The notes: generated by a model from the sequence alone, not told the origin. A DNA stretch of 44,780 nucleotides from Bdellovibrionales bacterium (GCA_016713585.1 JADJOV010000019.1:1-44780), one strand, 5' to 3'. Shown: positions 20,222-28,065, numbered from the stretch's first letter. Numbers and translations are program-made.

Positions 20222-21309
20222 TAAACTGGACCTCACGCTCTGGGTCTCTGATTGATCCACCGGTTTTGTTTTTGAAGAAATGGCCCGCGACTTCTGCTTT
20301 TGGTCCCGAGCCCGTGATGATTTTTGATAAGAAACTTCTGCGCGTTGTTCCTGGTTTTCGTGAATGGGTCAGTCAGTTCAGGTATCTTTATCCTGTTGAG
20401 GCGGGGGAATCGCTGAAAGCGATTGAGAAGTTTCCCAGCCATATGACCAAGATGCTAGAATTAACCCGAGCCTTGAGTCCGAAGACCATGAGTTTTGTTG
20501 CGATTGGTGGCGGGTCCCTGGGTGATTTCGTAGGCTTCGTAGCCAGTCTTTTTAAGCGTGGTGTGACCTTGTATCAGATTCCTAGCACGTGGTTGGCTGC
20601 CATCGACTCCAGTCATGGCGGGAAGACGGCCTTGAATGTCGGTACAGCGAAAAATCAGATTGGGACCTTTTATGGTGCTGCTAAAATATTTATAGTGAAA
20701 CCTCTTCTTCTGCAGCAACCCCAAGAAAGAGTTCAAGATGGTTTGGGTGAGATGGTCAAAATTTCCCTGATAGACGGTGGTGAATGGACTCGTTCTTTTT
20801 TTCAGGTAAAGCACGCTTCAGCAGAAGTATTGTGGAAATTTTTGCCGGCCGCTATCGCTTCCAAGTATCGAGTGATTCGGCGGGATCCTTTCGAAACTCG
20901 AGGAGACCGTCAGATTTTAAATTTGGGACATACCTTGGGCCATTTATTTGAAGTGCTGGGACCTTATTCTCACGGGATTGCCGTTGGTCAGGGATTGTTT
21001 TTTGCCCTTGAGTGGAGTTATCATCGAGGTTATTTGACAAAGGCTTTTCTTCATTCTGCACGAGTCTTCCTTGAAGAAAAACTAAGTCTACGACCATGGC
21101 CGGCACAGCAAAAAACATTAGGTCGGAAGGACTTTCACCAATTGCTCCTTAAAGATAAGAAGAGAGAAAAGTCCTCGTCGCTTCAGTTTATTTTTCTGCG
21201 AGGAATGGGGCGCCCTCTGCGAAAGCTAGTCACCTTGGATGAACTGACAAATGAAGCTGCTCGCCAAGGAATTCTTAAGGCGGTAAACAGGAAGGTTCTG
21301 TTGCATTAA
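20218..21309 (+). CDS. aroB: 3-dehydroquinate synthase-like protein (AroB family)
   Basis: A 363-residue protein with the DHQS signature: GGGSLGDFVGFVASLFKRG (NAD-binding), QIPSTWLAAIDSSHGGKTALN, KNQIGTFYG, GLGEMVK, and the metal-ligand region NLGHTLGHLFE followed by HGIAVGQG. The reaction is DAHP to 3-dehydroquinate, the second step of the shikimate pathway. The N-terminus is a little atypical, and the family also includes sugar-phosphate cyclases, so the exact substrate is not proven. Its 3' end is unusual: the last codons (GTT CTG TTG CAT TAA) lie inside an IS6-type terminal repeat, so the insertion supplied the stop codon. The native end is probably close to this point, because AARQGI resembles the usual DHQS C-terminus. 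Confidence 0.82.
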   Translation: MINWTSRSGSLIDPPVLFLKKWPATSAFGPEPVMIFDKKLLRVVPGFREWVSQFRYLYPVEAGESLKAIEKFPSHMTKMLELTRALSPKTMSFVAIGGGSLGDFVGFVASLFKRGVTLYQIPSTWLAAIDSSHGGKTALNVGTAKNQIGTFYGAAKIFIVKPLLLQQPQERVQDGLGEMVKISLIDGGEWTRSFFQVKHASAEVLWKFLPAAIASKYRVIRRDPFETRGDRQILNLGHTLGHLFEVLGPYSHGIAVGQGLFFALEWSYHRGYLTKAFLHSARVFLEEKLSLRPWPAQQKTLGRKDFHQLLLKDKKREKSSSLQFIFLRGMGRPLRKLVTLDELTNEAARQGILKAVNRKVLLH

Positions 21310-21480
21310 TTTCAAATAAGTCAAGTTTGCAGCAATTCAGGACGCTATCTGTGTTAAGTAGGTTTAATGAAAATCAAAAGATTTATATTTCCTAAAGATA
21401 TCATATTGTTAAGCGTTCGTTGATACCTTCGCTATGGCCTCAGTTATAGAGATCTGGAAGAGGGCTTTAAATCCTTCTGG
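21294..21480 (+). mobile_element. IS6-family insertion sequence remnant (left end and transposase N-terminus)
   Basis: GGTTCTGTTGCA at 21294-21305 matches the terminal repeat type of IS6-family elements. A transposase N-terminus follows at ATG 21367: KRFIFPKDIILLSVR, then TGA where the family has Trp, then YLRYGLSYRDLEE. This is the IS6/IS26 N-terminal region. It degenerates after about 21480 and no catalytic domain is visible. The left repeat overlaps the aroB 3' end. Confidence 0.7.
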
Positions 21481-22101
21481 TAAGCAAAAGTTGTCCTTGC
21501 TGGGATCGAACTTGCGAGTATGAGCCAACCGGTGACCTAGGACATTTTTTGTGGTCGTCATCGGTCGATCCGAGTTACAAACACGCCCTCCACGGCTTTG
21601 TTTTCGACGACGGCAGTGGTGATTTCTCGGGAGGCATTAACAGTTTAATGCTCGCCGCATTTCGCTGCGCCCACGGCCAGTAGTTCGGCTTGCGTGGGTT
21701 TTTAATTTTGGATTCGCGATCATGTAGACCCAGGTATTACTGACTGGGTCCCACAAAACGTGATTATAAGCCAGAAGTAGGTATCCAAGGTACTTGAGTT
21801 AATGCCTCTGACAACATTCCATCAAGCTTGGGTTGAAGTTGTTTGTATCGATTAATCCGCTTCTTACATTTTTTCATAGTGGATTTGTCAATTGTGACGG
21901 TCGGCCTCTTAATCTTTAATTTTTCCAGTCCGTCTAAAACAAGGTCCGTGGAGTTTCGGCTTTTTATTCTTGCAACTACATCCAGCCTTTCCAAATAGGG
22001 AAGCGGGTAATAATCAGGTCCCGTCAGGGGCCCTCAAGGACTACAGCTTCAGTGAAACTTAGCAAGATGTTGTAATTTCAATATGTTGCGAGAAATATAG
22101 G
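21481..22101. other. Degenerate accessory DNA
   Basis: No intact gene is visible. A minus-strand frame (21994-21764, 76 residues, basic, with KKCKKRINRYKQLQPKLD) and short stretches in other frames (for instance around 21600-21740) look like remnants of coding sequence broken by stops and shifts. None is recognised. Confidence 0.4.
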
Positions 22102-22159
22102 ACTTTGTGCTACAAACAGCACAAACTTCCTTTACTTTGTGCTGTTTGTAGCACAAAGT
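22102..22159. promoter_or_regulatory. Double palindromic operator / hairpin upstream of the AAA+ ATPase gene
   Basis: A perfect 24-base inverted repeat (22102-22125 against 22136-22159) encloses a 10-base loop. Each arm is itself a smaller palindrome TGTGCT-N6-AGCACA. A competing inverted repeat also exists inside the right part: TTTACTTTGTGCT (22131-22143) with AGCACAAAGTAAA (22150-22162). It ends eight bases before the ATG at 22168, so a bound repressor or the RNA hairpin would block translation or transcription of the ATPase. Confidence 0.7.
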
Positions 22160-22167
22160 AAAGGGAA

Positions 22168-23508
22168 ATGCTAAAAGATCGTTATTTACAAATAGTTATT
22201 GATCAGCAGGTCGAGATAAAAGCGGCTCTGACTTTGCCCGACCTCGTCGACAGGACTGCTGTAGAGCCTCTCCAGCTTCTGATAGAAAAGTCTCCAGTCA
22301 AAGTCATCATGGGAATCCGTCGCTCAGGAAAATCCACCCTCGCTCTTCAGGTTTTACAAAAGAAACAATTCATCTATTTTAATTTCGATGATGAACTTCT
22401 TGCTCAACTTTCAGTCGAAGATATCAATGAACTTTTTGAAGCAGCTCGAAATAAGTTTCCCAACGCTACATACTTTTTGTTTGATGAAATTCAAAACATC
22501 ACGGGTTGGGAATTTTTTATCAATAAACTCCATCGAAAGAAAGTCAATATTCTTATTACCGGAAGTAATTCGCGACTGCTCAGCAGCGAACTGGCAACCC
22601 ACCTCACCGGCCGTCATTTTGGTTTCGAATTGTTTCCTTTCTCATTTACCGAATTTTTGAACGCGCAAAAAATCCACTTCCAAAATCTTGAGCTGCTAAC
22701 GACCCCCGATCGACTTTTACTTAAGGATCAGTTAATGCAATACCTCAACAAAGGAGGCTTTCCTGAGACTCTGAATGAAGATTCAAATTCGCAGTTTTCA
22801 AAAATGTATTTGCGCGAACTCTATGACAAAATAATAACTCGGGATCTTGTTCAACGGCGTCATATCAAGAATATCAAAGCGCTCAAAGAAATTTCATTAC
22901 TCCTATTTTCCAGCTACTCTTCCCAGTTTACTTACAATTCAGTTAAGAATGCATCTTCAATCAATAGTATTAATACCATCAAAAATTATATCGATTATTT
23001 ACAAGAATCCTATCTGGGTTTTGTCGTCGAACCTTTTTCGTATAAAGTGAAGACTAGAATCTCTTTGCCAAAAAAGTTTTATCTGATCGATCTTTCATTG
23101 GTCAACGCTATTTTAGGAAGCTCCTCTCCTGACCTTGGCAAAAAACTTGAAAATCTCGTTTTCCTTCATCTCCGCAGGGCTTCGAAGGAAGTGTACTATG
23201 TTAAACAGCCGAGCTATGAGATCGACTTTCTCATTCGCGAGGGTCGAGTAACATCTGAACTCATTCAGGTTGCCTGGAGTCTGGCGGACCCAAAAACGAG
23301 AGCACGAGAGCTCAAGGCATTGATTCATGGCGCTGCGGAATTTAAGTGCACCCATCTCACGGTAATAACACTTGATGAGGAAGAATTAATCCAGCTCAGT
23401 GGATGCAAAATTCGGGTCCTGCCGGCATGGAAATGGATGTTAAACCCTCAACCAGGCACCTTGACAAATGAGGCTGCGAGGATAGGAAGAACAAAGCCCC
23501 TGCGCTGA
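22168..23508 (+). CDS. AAA+ ATPase with DUF4143 C-terminal domain
   Basis: A 446-residue protein of the AAA_14/DUF4143 family. Walker A is GIRRSGKST (49-57), Walker B TYFLFDEIQN (about 101-110), followed by the sensor region ILITGSNSRLL and SSELATHLTGR, then FELFPFSFTEFL. The C-terminal DUF4143 part has KKFYLIDLSLVNAIL, KLENLVFLHLRR and YEIDFLIREG, a nuclease-like beta core (E..D..I). These ATPases are frequent in accessory regions; their function is unsettled. The natural end appears to be near RVLPAWKWML; the last ~20 codons (GTLTNEAARIGRTKPLR) run into a dispersed repeat. Expression is probably governed by the palindromes immediately upstream. Confidence 0.85.
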   Translation: MLKDRYLQIVIDQQVEIKAALTLPDLVDRTAVEPLQLLIEKSPVKVIMGIRRSGKSTLALQVLQKKQFIYFNFDDELLAQLSVEDINELFEAARNKFPNATYFLFDEIQNITGWEFFINKLHRKKVNILITGSNSRLLSSELATHLTGRHFGFELFPFSFTEFLNAQKIHFQNLELLTTPDRLLLKDQLMQYLNKGGFPETLNEDSNSQFSKMYLRELYDKIITRDLVQRRHIKNIKALKEISLLLFSSYSSQFTYNSVKNASSINSINTIKNYIDYLQESYLGFVVEPFSYKVKTRISLPKKFYLIDLSLVNAILGSSSPDLGKKLENLVFLHLRRASKEVYYVKQPSYEIDFLIREGRVTSELIQVAWSLADPKTRARELKALIHGAAEFKCTHLTVITLDEEELIQLSGCKIRVLPAWKWMLNPQPGTLTNEAARIGRTKPLR

Positions 23509-23741
23509 GAAACTCAATTATATAGGACGCCTGGTCAATTCTGCGGGAAGTTCGATTCCAGCTAATTCTTTCATTTTTTTTGAGTTTTTGATGATGCTTT
23601 TTAGATTGATGGACTGCTTATGAGATTTTATCTCGATTTTTTCTCATTGGATTTGTTTTTTTGTATAGGAGTCCCGTCGACTCGTGGATTTCGAATCTGA
23701 GGGTTCCAAGAAAGCACATGAGTCGTGTGTCTTGGTCTATG
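23482..23741 (+). repeat. Dispersed repeat, copy A
   Basis: It shares with 28232-28487 a nearly continuous ~250-base sequence: GATAGGAAGAACAAAGC, then AACTCAATTATATAGGACGC, CAATTCTGCGGGAAGTT, TTTGATGATGCTTTTTAGATT, GGAGTCCCGTCGACTCG and TCCAAGAA. A shorter copy is at 36272-36367. Its left edge encodes the last residues of the ATPase and its right edge cuts the AbiEii-like gene. Confidence 0.7.
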
Positions 23742-24355
23742 AGTGCTTCTTTCGCGTAGCTTTGAACTGGATGATCGCTAACGGGCCAATGCTCTGCTCT
23801 TGCGCCCATTTCTATCTTCACAAAAGGTCGGATATAGCCGCCCTTAGGAGTAATACTCGGATACTCAAACAGAAGCGTCTGCCCACCTGAGTCGTCTGCA
23901 TCATTTAGAATTTGCCATCCGTCTGATGTTTTTAATTTTGCTGCGACACTTGCGCTTAAATTTGGAAGCCTTTCGTTTTGAATGTGTTTCGATGAAGCTT
24001 TGGAGAGATTCTCAAGGATTGACCGCTGCTGGCTCCGTGTCGAAAGCTTTTGTGGATTTTTATTCTCGTCGAATCCTAGAAAATCACGCTCAATTGAAGC
24101 ATCAATATCTTATGAAAAGCGATCAATCAGGCCGTACACTTTAGACAGCGACGTTCCACCTTTAAAAGTTAGATGAGATTTCAAATCCTGAAAAGATAAG
24201 AGCCGCTCCAATGCCCATACGACCCAATAATCTTTTTCGATAATCTCAAAGGGAATTTGCAGATCATAGGCCGCAGATTCAAAGAAGGGTCTGCGATCTG
24301 CCGCTGATAAAAGGTGAAGCTCAGCCGCCGTTGTTCCGTTCAAAAATCTCTTCAC
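23618..24355 (-). pseudogene. AbiEii-like nucleotidyltransferase toxin, nonsense mutation and truncated 3' end
   Basis: The GTG at 24355 overlaps the stop of the antitoxin-like frame (GTGA). The first 81 residues hold PFEIIEKDYWVVWAL and the nucleotidyltransferase core FKGGTSLSKVYGLIDRFS. The next codon is TAA (24110-24112) where the family has Glu of SEDID; the same frame then continues DIDASIERDFLGFDENK, KLKTSDGWQIL, TPKGGYIRPFVKIEMGARAEHWPV and on to 23690, where the dispersed repeat takes over. AbiEii toxins act as nucleotidyltransferases in type IV toxin-antitoxin or phage-defence pairs. Loss of the catalytic motif by a stop and of the C-terminus by the repeat argues that it is dead. Confidence 0.78.
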
Positions 24356-24797
24356 GCGCTCGCAATATCATCAATATGATCCTTGCCAAGATTCTTCAGC
24401 GATTGGATCACGAGGCCCACTTTTGTACCCGCTGCGTGCATCGTTTTCTCTCTCGCTGTTCGAAAGATAATTTCAAGCTTTCCGATTTTGACTTTCTTCG
24501 AAGGTCCATTGGTTAGAAAAACAATACGCCCGGGAACTTGTTCTGAAAGGCCAACAAGATTTGCGGCATAAGCCCCGGCAGGCTGCATACGAATTCCATT
24601 TTTTCGGCAATAGCTTTCCCGACCACTTCAACCTGAGGGGGGAGAATACCTAAGGCCTCGTGTTCTCGAGGATACTCATAAAGACCCTGGGTCAGCCGTC
24701 GGATCACTTTATCCCGCTGAAGACGCGATAAGGCGCTTCTCACGCTAAATCTGAATGCTGGAATCGTAACTGGAAAGACTGTCGAAGTCACAGGCAC
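24352..24797 (-). pseudogene. AbiEi/DUF6088-like antitoxin, N-truncated and frameshifted
   Basis: Two overlapping frames fit one antitoxin of the DUF6088 / AbiEi-like group. The upstream frame (24797-24513) gives the winged-helix part SVRSALSRLQRDKVIRRLTQGLYEYP and ILPPQVEVVGKAIAEK. The downstream frame (24588-24352) gives MQPAGAYAANLVGLSEQVPGRIVFLTNG and KVKIGKLEIIFRTA. They join near 24590 by a one-base shift. The usual N-terminal residues before SVRSAL are replaced by unrelated sequence. It directly precedes and overlaps the toxin remnant, the canonical order. Confidence 0.72.
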
Positions 24798-25345
24798 CTG
24801 CGAGGTTCATGTTTACAGGCCTGGTGAATTTGGTGGACACAAAGGCTTTTGGGTAGAGCATTCCTATGATTTTTCGCCGAGCTCGATTCTGAGACTGTGA
24901 CACTTTTATTTTTATTTCAGACTATACGCTTCATGTTTCTTTTCTCCTTTGGTTGATGCTTTCCAGACATCCAACTTGGAAACTACGAAACATTGCGATT
25001 GCAAGAACTTAGCTGGAGTTTCCAGCTTTCCAAAATTCTGAATTCTCACTTTTTTCCGTAGCACAAAAGTAGCACAGAAATAGCAAAACTCGGGTGATTT
25101 TGGGTGTTCTCGTGTGATGATGGTGAAAGTCGAACTGAAAATCGTCTTGAACTCTGTCTTTCAATTATTGTTATTTTCTCTAAAGTTTTGAGGAGTTAGG
25201 AGATTGAAACTTGAGTCATTTGCGAGCGGTCCAAATTTTCATTTTACTTAGGTGTAAATTGGCGGATTCGGCGTGAAACGAGTGATTTCAAAGGTTTAAA
25301 CCATGAAATAGCCACAAAGTAGGCAAGTGCTCTACTATAATAAAG
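24798..25345. other. Intergenic region between the AbiE-like remnant and the HigBA-like module
   Basis: No gene is seen. It contains two direct GTAGCACA octamers at 25058-25065 and 25069-25076, the same octamer that makes up the operator upstream of the AAA+ ATPase (22106-22113 inverted, 22148-22155). It also carries the HigBA promoter at its right end. Confidence 0.5.
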
Positions 25346-25378
25346 ATGCCCCTTGATCTAATGTCCCAGATATGGGAC
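25336..25378 (+). promoter_or_regulatory. Promoter -10 box and palindromic operator of the HigBA-like module
   Basis: A perfect TATAAT lies at 25336-25341; no good -35 is visible at the usual distance. Downstream, GTCCCA-GATA-TGGGAC (about 25363-25378) is a short perfect palindrome located between the -10 and the ATG at 25388. This fits autorepression by the HTH antitoxin. Confidence 0.5.
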
Positions 25379-25387
25379 TATCATAAA

Positions 25388-25708
25388 ATGAAACCTGCGA
25401 AGTTCCATCCGGCTGTAAGATTGATTTTAAAAGATTTCCCAGAGGATATTCGTAGAGAGATAGGTAAAGCCATTTTCGAACTCCAAAATGGTATCAAGCT
25501 TACGATGCCACTATCTCGCCCTATGGCTGATATCGGCTCAAACGTTCACGAGATTCGAGTCAAAGACCGTAGTGGAGCTTATAGAGTGTTTTATATAACA
25601 ATATCGACTGATGGTGTGTATGTGTTCCATGCTTTTAAAAAGACAACACAGGCGACTCCGAAAAAAGAGATTCAGTTAGGACAAAAACGATTACAGGAGA
25701 TTTTATGA
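25388..25708 (+). CDS. RelE/HigB-like toxin
   Basis: A protein of 106 residues from ATG 25388; an upstream ATG at 25346 would add 14 residues but would run through the operator palindrome, so 25388 is preferred. Features typical of the HigB / phage Gp49-like branch of RelE toxins: FPEDIRREIGKAIFELQNG, LSRPMADIGSNVHEIRVKDRSGAYRVFYI (the Arg-rich strand of the ribonuclease site) and VYVFHAFKKTTQATPKKEI. Such toxins cleave mRNA on the ribosome. The stop overlaps the antitoxin start (ATGA 25705-25708), toxin first as in higBA. The pair appears intact. Confidence 0.85.
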   Translation: MKPAKFHPAVRLILKDFPEDIRREIGKAIFELQNGIKLTMPLSRPMADIGSNVHEIRVKDRSGAYRVFYITISTDGVYVFHAFKKTTQATPKKEIQLGQKRLQEIL

Positions 25709-26004
25709 AAAAGATTAAAACGGTTGAAACTAGAACCGCGGAAGAACTGGCAAAGTTTTTAGGCTTGTCTCCATCTGATGGAGCTGAAATTGAATTACGA
25801 TCAGATTTGAATGATAAAATTATCTCTGTTGTTAAAGCTAAAGAGTTGACTCATGCGCAGGTAGCAAAAATGGCTAGTACTTCCAGAACACGAGTCACAG
25901 CCCTATTAAATCGCAATACTATCGATATTTCTACAGACCTTATGCTGCGTATTCTTGGTGTACTTGGCTACAAAGCAAAAATTACTTTTTCTAAAGCTTC
26001 TTAG
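25705..26004 (+). CDS. HigA-like HTH antitoxin
   Basis: A 99-residue partner of the upstream toxin, with AGGAG eight bases before the ATG and an ATGA overlap. It has an Xre-type helix-turn-helix in the second half (KELTHAQVAKMASTSRTRVTALLNRN, then TDLMLRILGVLGYKAKI). The N-terminal region (AEELAKFLGLSPSDGAEIELR) is the usual extension of antitoxins paired with Gp49-like toxins. It probably neutralises the toxin and represses the operon at the palindrome around 25363-25378. Confidence 0.85.
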   Translation: MKKIKTVETRTAEELAKFLGLSPSDGAEIELRSDLNDKIISVVKAKELTHAQVAKMASTSRTRVTALLNRNTIDISTDLMLRILGVLGYKAKITFSKAS

Positions 26005-26404
26005 AGATCTATTCGTCTTAGCCAAAGTTACAGCGCTTATAACCGTTTCGTTGATGGTCAGGTAAAGTTTGTGAATGTAGAAAGAATTGATAGTCATGAA
26101 TACTAGGAAATGTGAAACTCGAAAGTTTCCCGCTTGTACCTAAATAAGATCTAAAAAGGCAACAAGGCTGTTCGCCCTGAGTGGGCCGCTCGCTTGTGTC
26201 AAAGCCCTTGGTCAGTCTAAAGAGCGATTTGTAGAACTATCACTATCGTCACTTGCTGATGAAGCCGGGTTAAAGTTGAAAGTGGTTGTTTGGACCGCGG
26301 GCTTTTCTTTACCATCACGGCGAATAAGACCACAGCGATTTGGCACGCGGAGATGTCTCATTTTTAGTTGAATGTTCGAAGCGACTTTCGTGAAGATGTA
26401 TTCA
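26005..26404. other. Degenerate DNA between HigA and an IS256 fragment
   Basis: No intact gene is visible. Short polar stretches on both strands look like broken coding sequence but no family is recognised. Confidence 0.4.
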
Positions 26405-26740
26405 TTACGCCGCTAATTTACTATTTTTGTCAATGGATTCATTTTGAATCTTTCCAATTCGAGCAACAATAGATTTTATTTCCTCGAACCCTTTCACGGT
26501 TCTAAAAGTTTCTTCTGCTTTTACAAATACAGCTGCCAACCATCGTTGCGAGATTTTGTCTTTTCGATGTTTCTTTGCAACGTGTTTTTGTAGATTGCGG
26601 TCTTTATGAATGGTGCATCGTTGAAGCAATAGATTCTTGCCGACTTTGTCACGAAGACATTTAATGAGTCCCTTTCCACCATCAGTCACAAAAATGACCT
26701 TTGAGCTAAGTGTTTTGCCGCTACACATCTGAGGTCCCAA
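26405..26740 (-). mobile_element. IS256-family (mutator-type) transposase fragment
   Basis: A 111-residue minus-strand frame carries the IS256-type core: VIFVTDGGKGLIKCLRDKVG, LLLQRCTIHKDRNLQKHVAKKHRKD and a following helical part. The first catalytic Asp region is partly present (VTDGGKG), but the N-terminal half and the C-terminal catalytic Glu region are missing. No inverted repeats were found, so this is a truncated, immobile remnant. Confidence 0.78.
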
Positions 26741-26863
26741 AGAGGCGCTTCCTTGGTTGACAAAAATTTAAGTGTCATCTCGCTTTTTACTGAGTATTCA
26801 TTAGAGAATATCACTTTCCACATAATTCTTGTTATTTTTGTAAAATCAAAATATCATGACCGG

Positions 26864-27106
26864 GTGGCTCCAACTGTATTCAAATATAAAAATTATCGCT
26901 TTTTCTTCTTTTCAAGGGAGGAATCAAGGATACATGTCCATGTTGAAACCGATGACGGAGAGGCTTAATTTTGGATTGAGCCCGTTGTCGCTTTAGCTGA
27001 CTACCAAGGTCTGAGTAAAAAAGAGCTTAGTGAAATTCAAAAAATCATAGAAGGAAAATCCGGTGAAATTACAAAAGCTTGGAAAAAACACTTCCCCAAA
27101 AGCTAG
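26864..27106 (+). pseudogene. DUF4160 protein (putative toxin partner of DUF2442) with an in-frame stop
   Basis: From GTG 26864 the frame gives APTVFKYKNYRFFFFSREESRIHVHV, the hallmark of DUF4160. A TAA at 26966-26968 interrupts it after DGEA, exactly where the family has Lys (EAKFW). Beyond the stop the same frame continues FWIEPVVALADYQGLSKKELSEIQKIIEG and AWKKHF to a TAG at 27104. Thus one nonsense codon is the only lesion in an otherwise complete ~80-residue protein. The 3' end overlaps the DUF2442 gene. DUF4160/DUF2442 pairs recur in bacterial genomes and are suspected to be toxin-antitoxin-like; this is not established. Confidence 0.75.
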
Positions 27107-27326
27107 TGTTTCAGGAATTACGCGTTTTGGAATTTGGATTATCGTAAATGATTGCGAATACTATTTGAACTACAAAGATTACCCTTGGTTTAAAAAATCT
27201 ACTGTCGAACAAATTACAAACTTGCAATTCAAGCGCGGCTATCATTTGATTTGGCCTGATATTGATGTTGAACTTGAGCTTGAGTCCCTTATTCACAAAG
27301 AAAAGTTTCCGCTCATTTATTTTTGA
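27063..27326 (+). CDS. DUF2442 protein, putative antitoxin-like partner
   Basis: An 87-residue protein from GTG 27063, with AAGGA eight bases upstream and overlap with the 3' end of the DUF4160 frame. Family features: VSGITRFGIWIIVNDCEYYLNYKDYPWFKKSTVEQI, then GYHLIWPDIDVELELESL, covering nearly the whole DUF2442 domain. It is intact while its partner carries a stop codon, the pattern expected if the DUF4160 protein is the harmful member. The C-terminus ends normally after EKFPLIYF. Confidence 0.8.
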   Translation: MKLQKLGKNTSPKASVSGITRFGIWIIVNDCEYYLNYKDYPWFKKSTVEQITNLQFKRGYHLIWPDIDVELELESLIHKEKFPLIYF

Positions 27327-27454
27327 TCAATAACCTTGAATCAGCTTCACGCCTCTCTTCGAAATCGCTAGAGTTGAGGCCCAAGCGAGGGGATTCTTAC
27401 GTCCCCCAAGGCCCACCCGATCCCCCAAAATATGGAAGCAAAAGAGGCAAGTGT

Positions 27455-27664
27455 TCACAGCCACAAAGAATAGCCAATCACAACCACAACACCATCTTCG
27501 CGAAGCTGGGCGAGTGAATGGAAGGCAATGCCAATGGCAGGGATCGTATTGGAAACAGGAATTGGCAGCGGAAGTGCCAATAAAAATGCAAGACTTGCAA
27601 CCATCAGTAAATTCATCAACCGAAAGCCGCGGCCCTCAAGACAAAACAACCAGCGACGCTTCAT
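27455..27664 (-). pseudogene. ExoD-family exopolysaccharide protein, C-terminal fragment
   Basis: A 69-residue minus-strand frame reads RRWLFCLEGRGFRLMNLL, ALPLPIPVSNTIPAIGIAF and LREDGVVVVIGYSLWL, the conserved membrane-embedded end of ExoD-like proteins. The first two thirds of the gene are absent. No promoter or ribosome binding site is evident. A dead fragment. Confidence 0.6.
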
Positions 27665-27721
27665 GATCAGATCAAATTGTTGTCCTCGGATCCGATTCAG
27701 GGAATGACTTAAAACGTTATT

Positions 27722-28065
27722 CTATTTTGAACGGTACTGACCCACTTTTGTGCCCCTCATCAATCGCTTGCCAAAACCAGATGGTTTGAAAACACAATCA
27801 AAATTTGGATGCGCCCTCAAGTCAACTCCTGTCTCTTTTTCTGGATCATCAACTTCTCGCCATGTTTGAAAGTGAAATTCCCAAGTCCGACAATCTCTCC
27901 ATCTTCCCTTACTCCACAAATCACCCGTCTTACAATCCCATTTCAAAGGGGTTGATCCAAAATCTGATCGGGAAAACATATATTTTCTTTGTCATAACAA
28001 TGGTCGCCAATTAACCAATCGTCCCCAAACTTTGTAATTTTAATTTTTCCGCATTCAATTTGTGG
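27722..28065 (-). pseudogene. Unrecognised cysteine-containing protein, frameshifted
   Basis: Coherent minus-strand coding character runs from about 28065 in one frame (IECGKIKITKFGDDWLIGDHCYDKEN) into another frame at about 27980 (LKWDCKTGDLWSKGRWRDCRTWEFHF, then NFDCVFKPSG) to a stop at 27722. The composition, rich in Trp, Asp and Cys, suggests a secreted or disulfide-bonded protein. No family is recognised. The frames must be joined by an indel at about 27960-27985. Confidence 0.35.
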
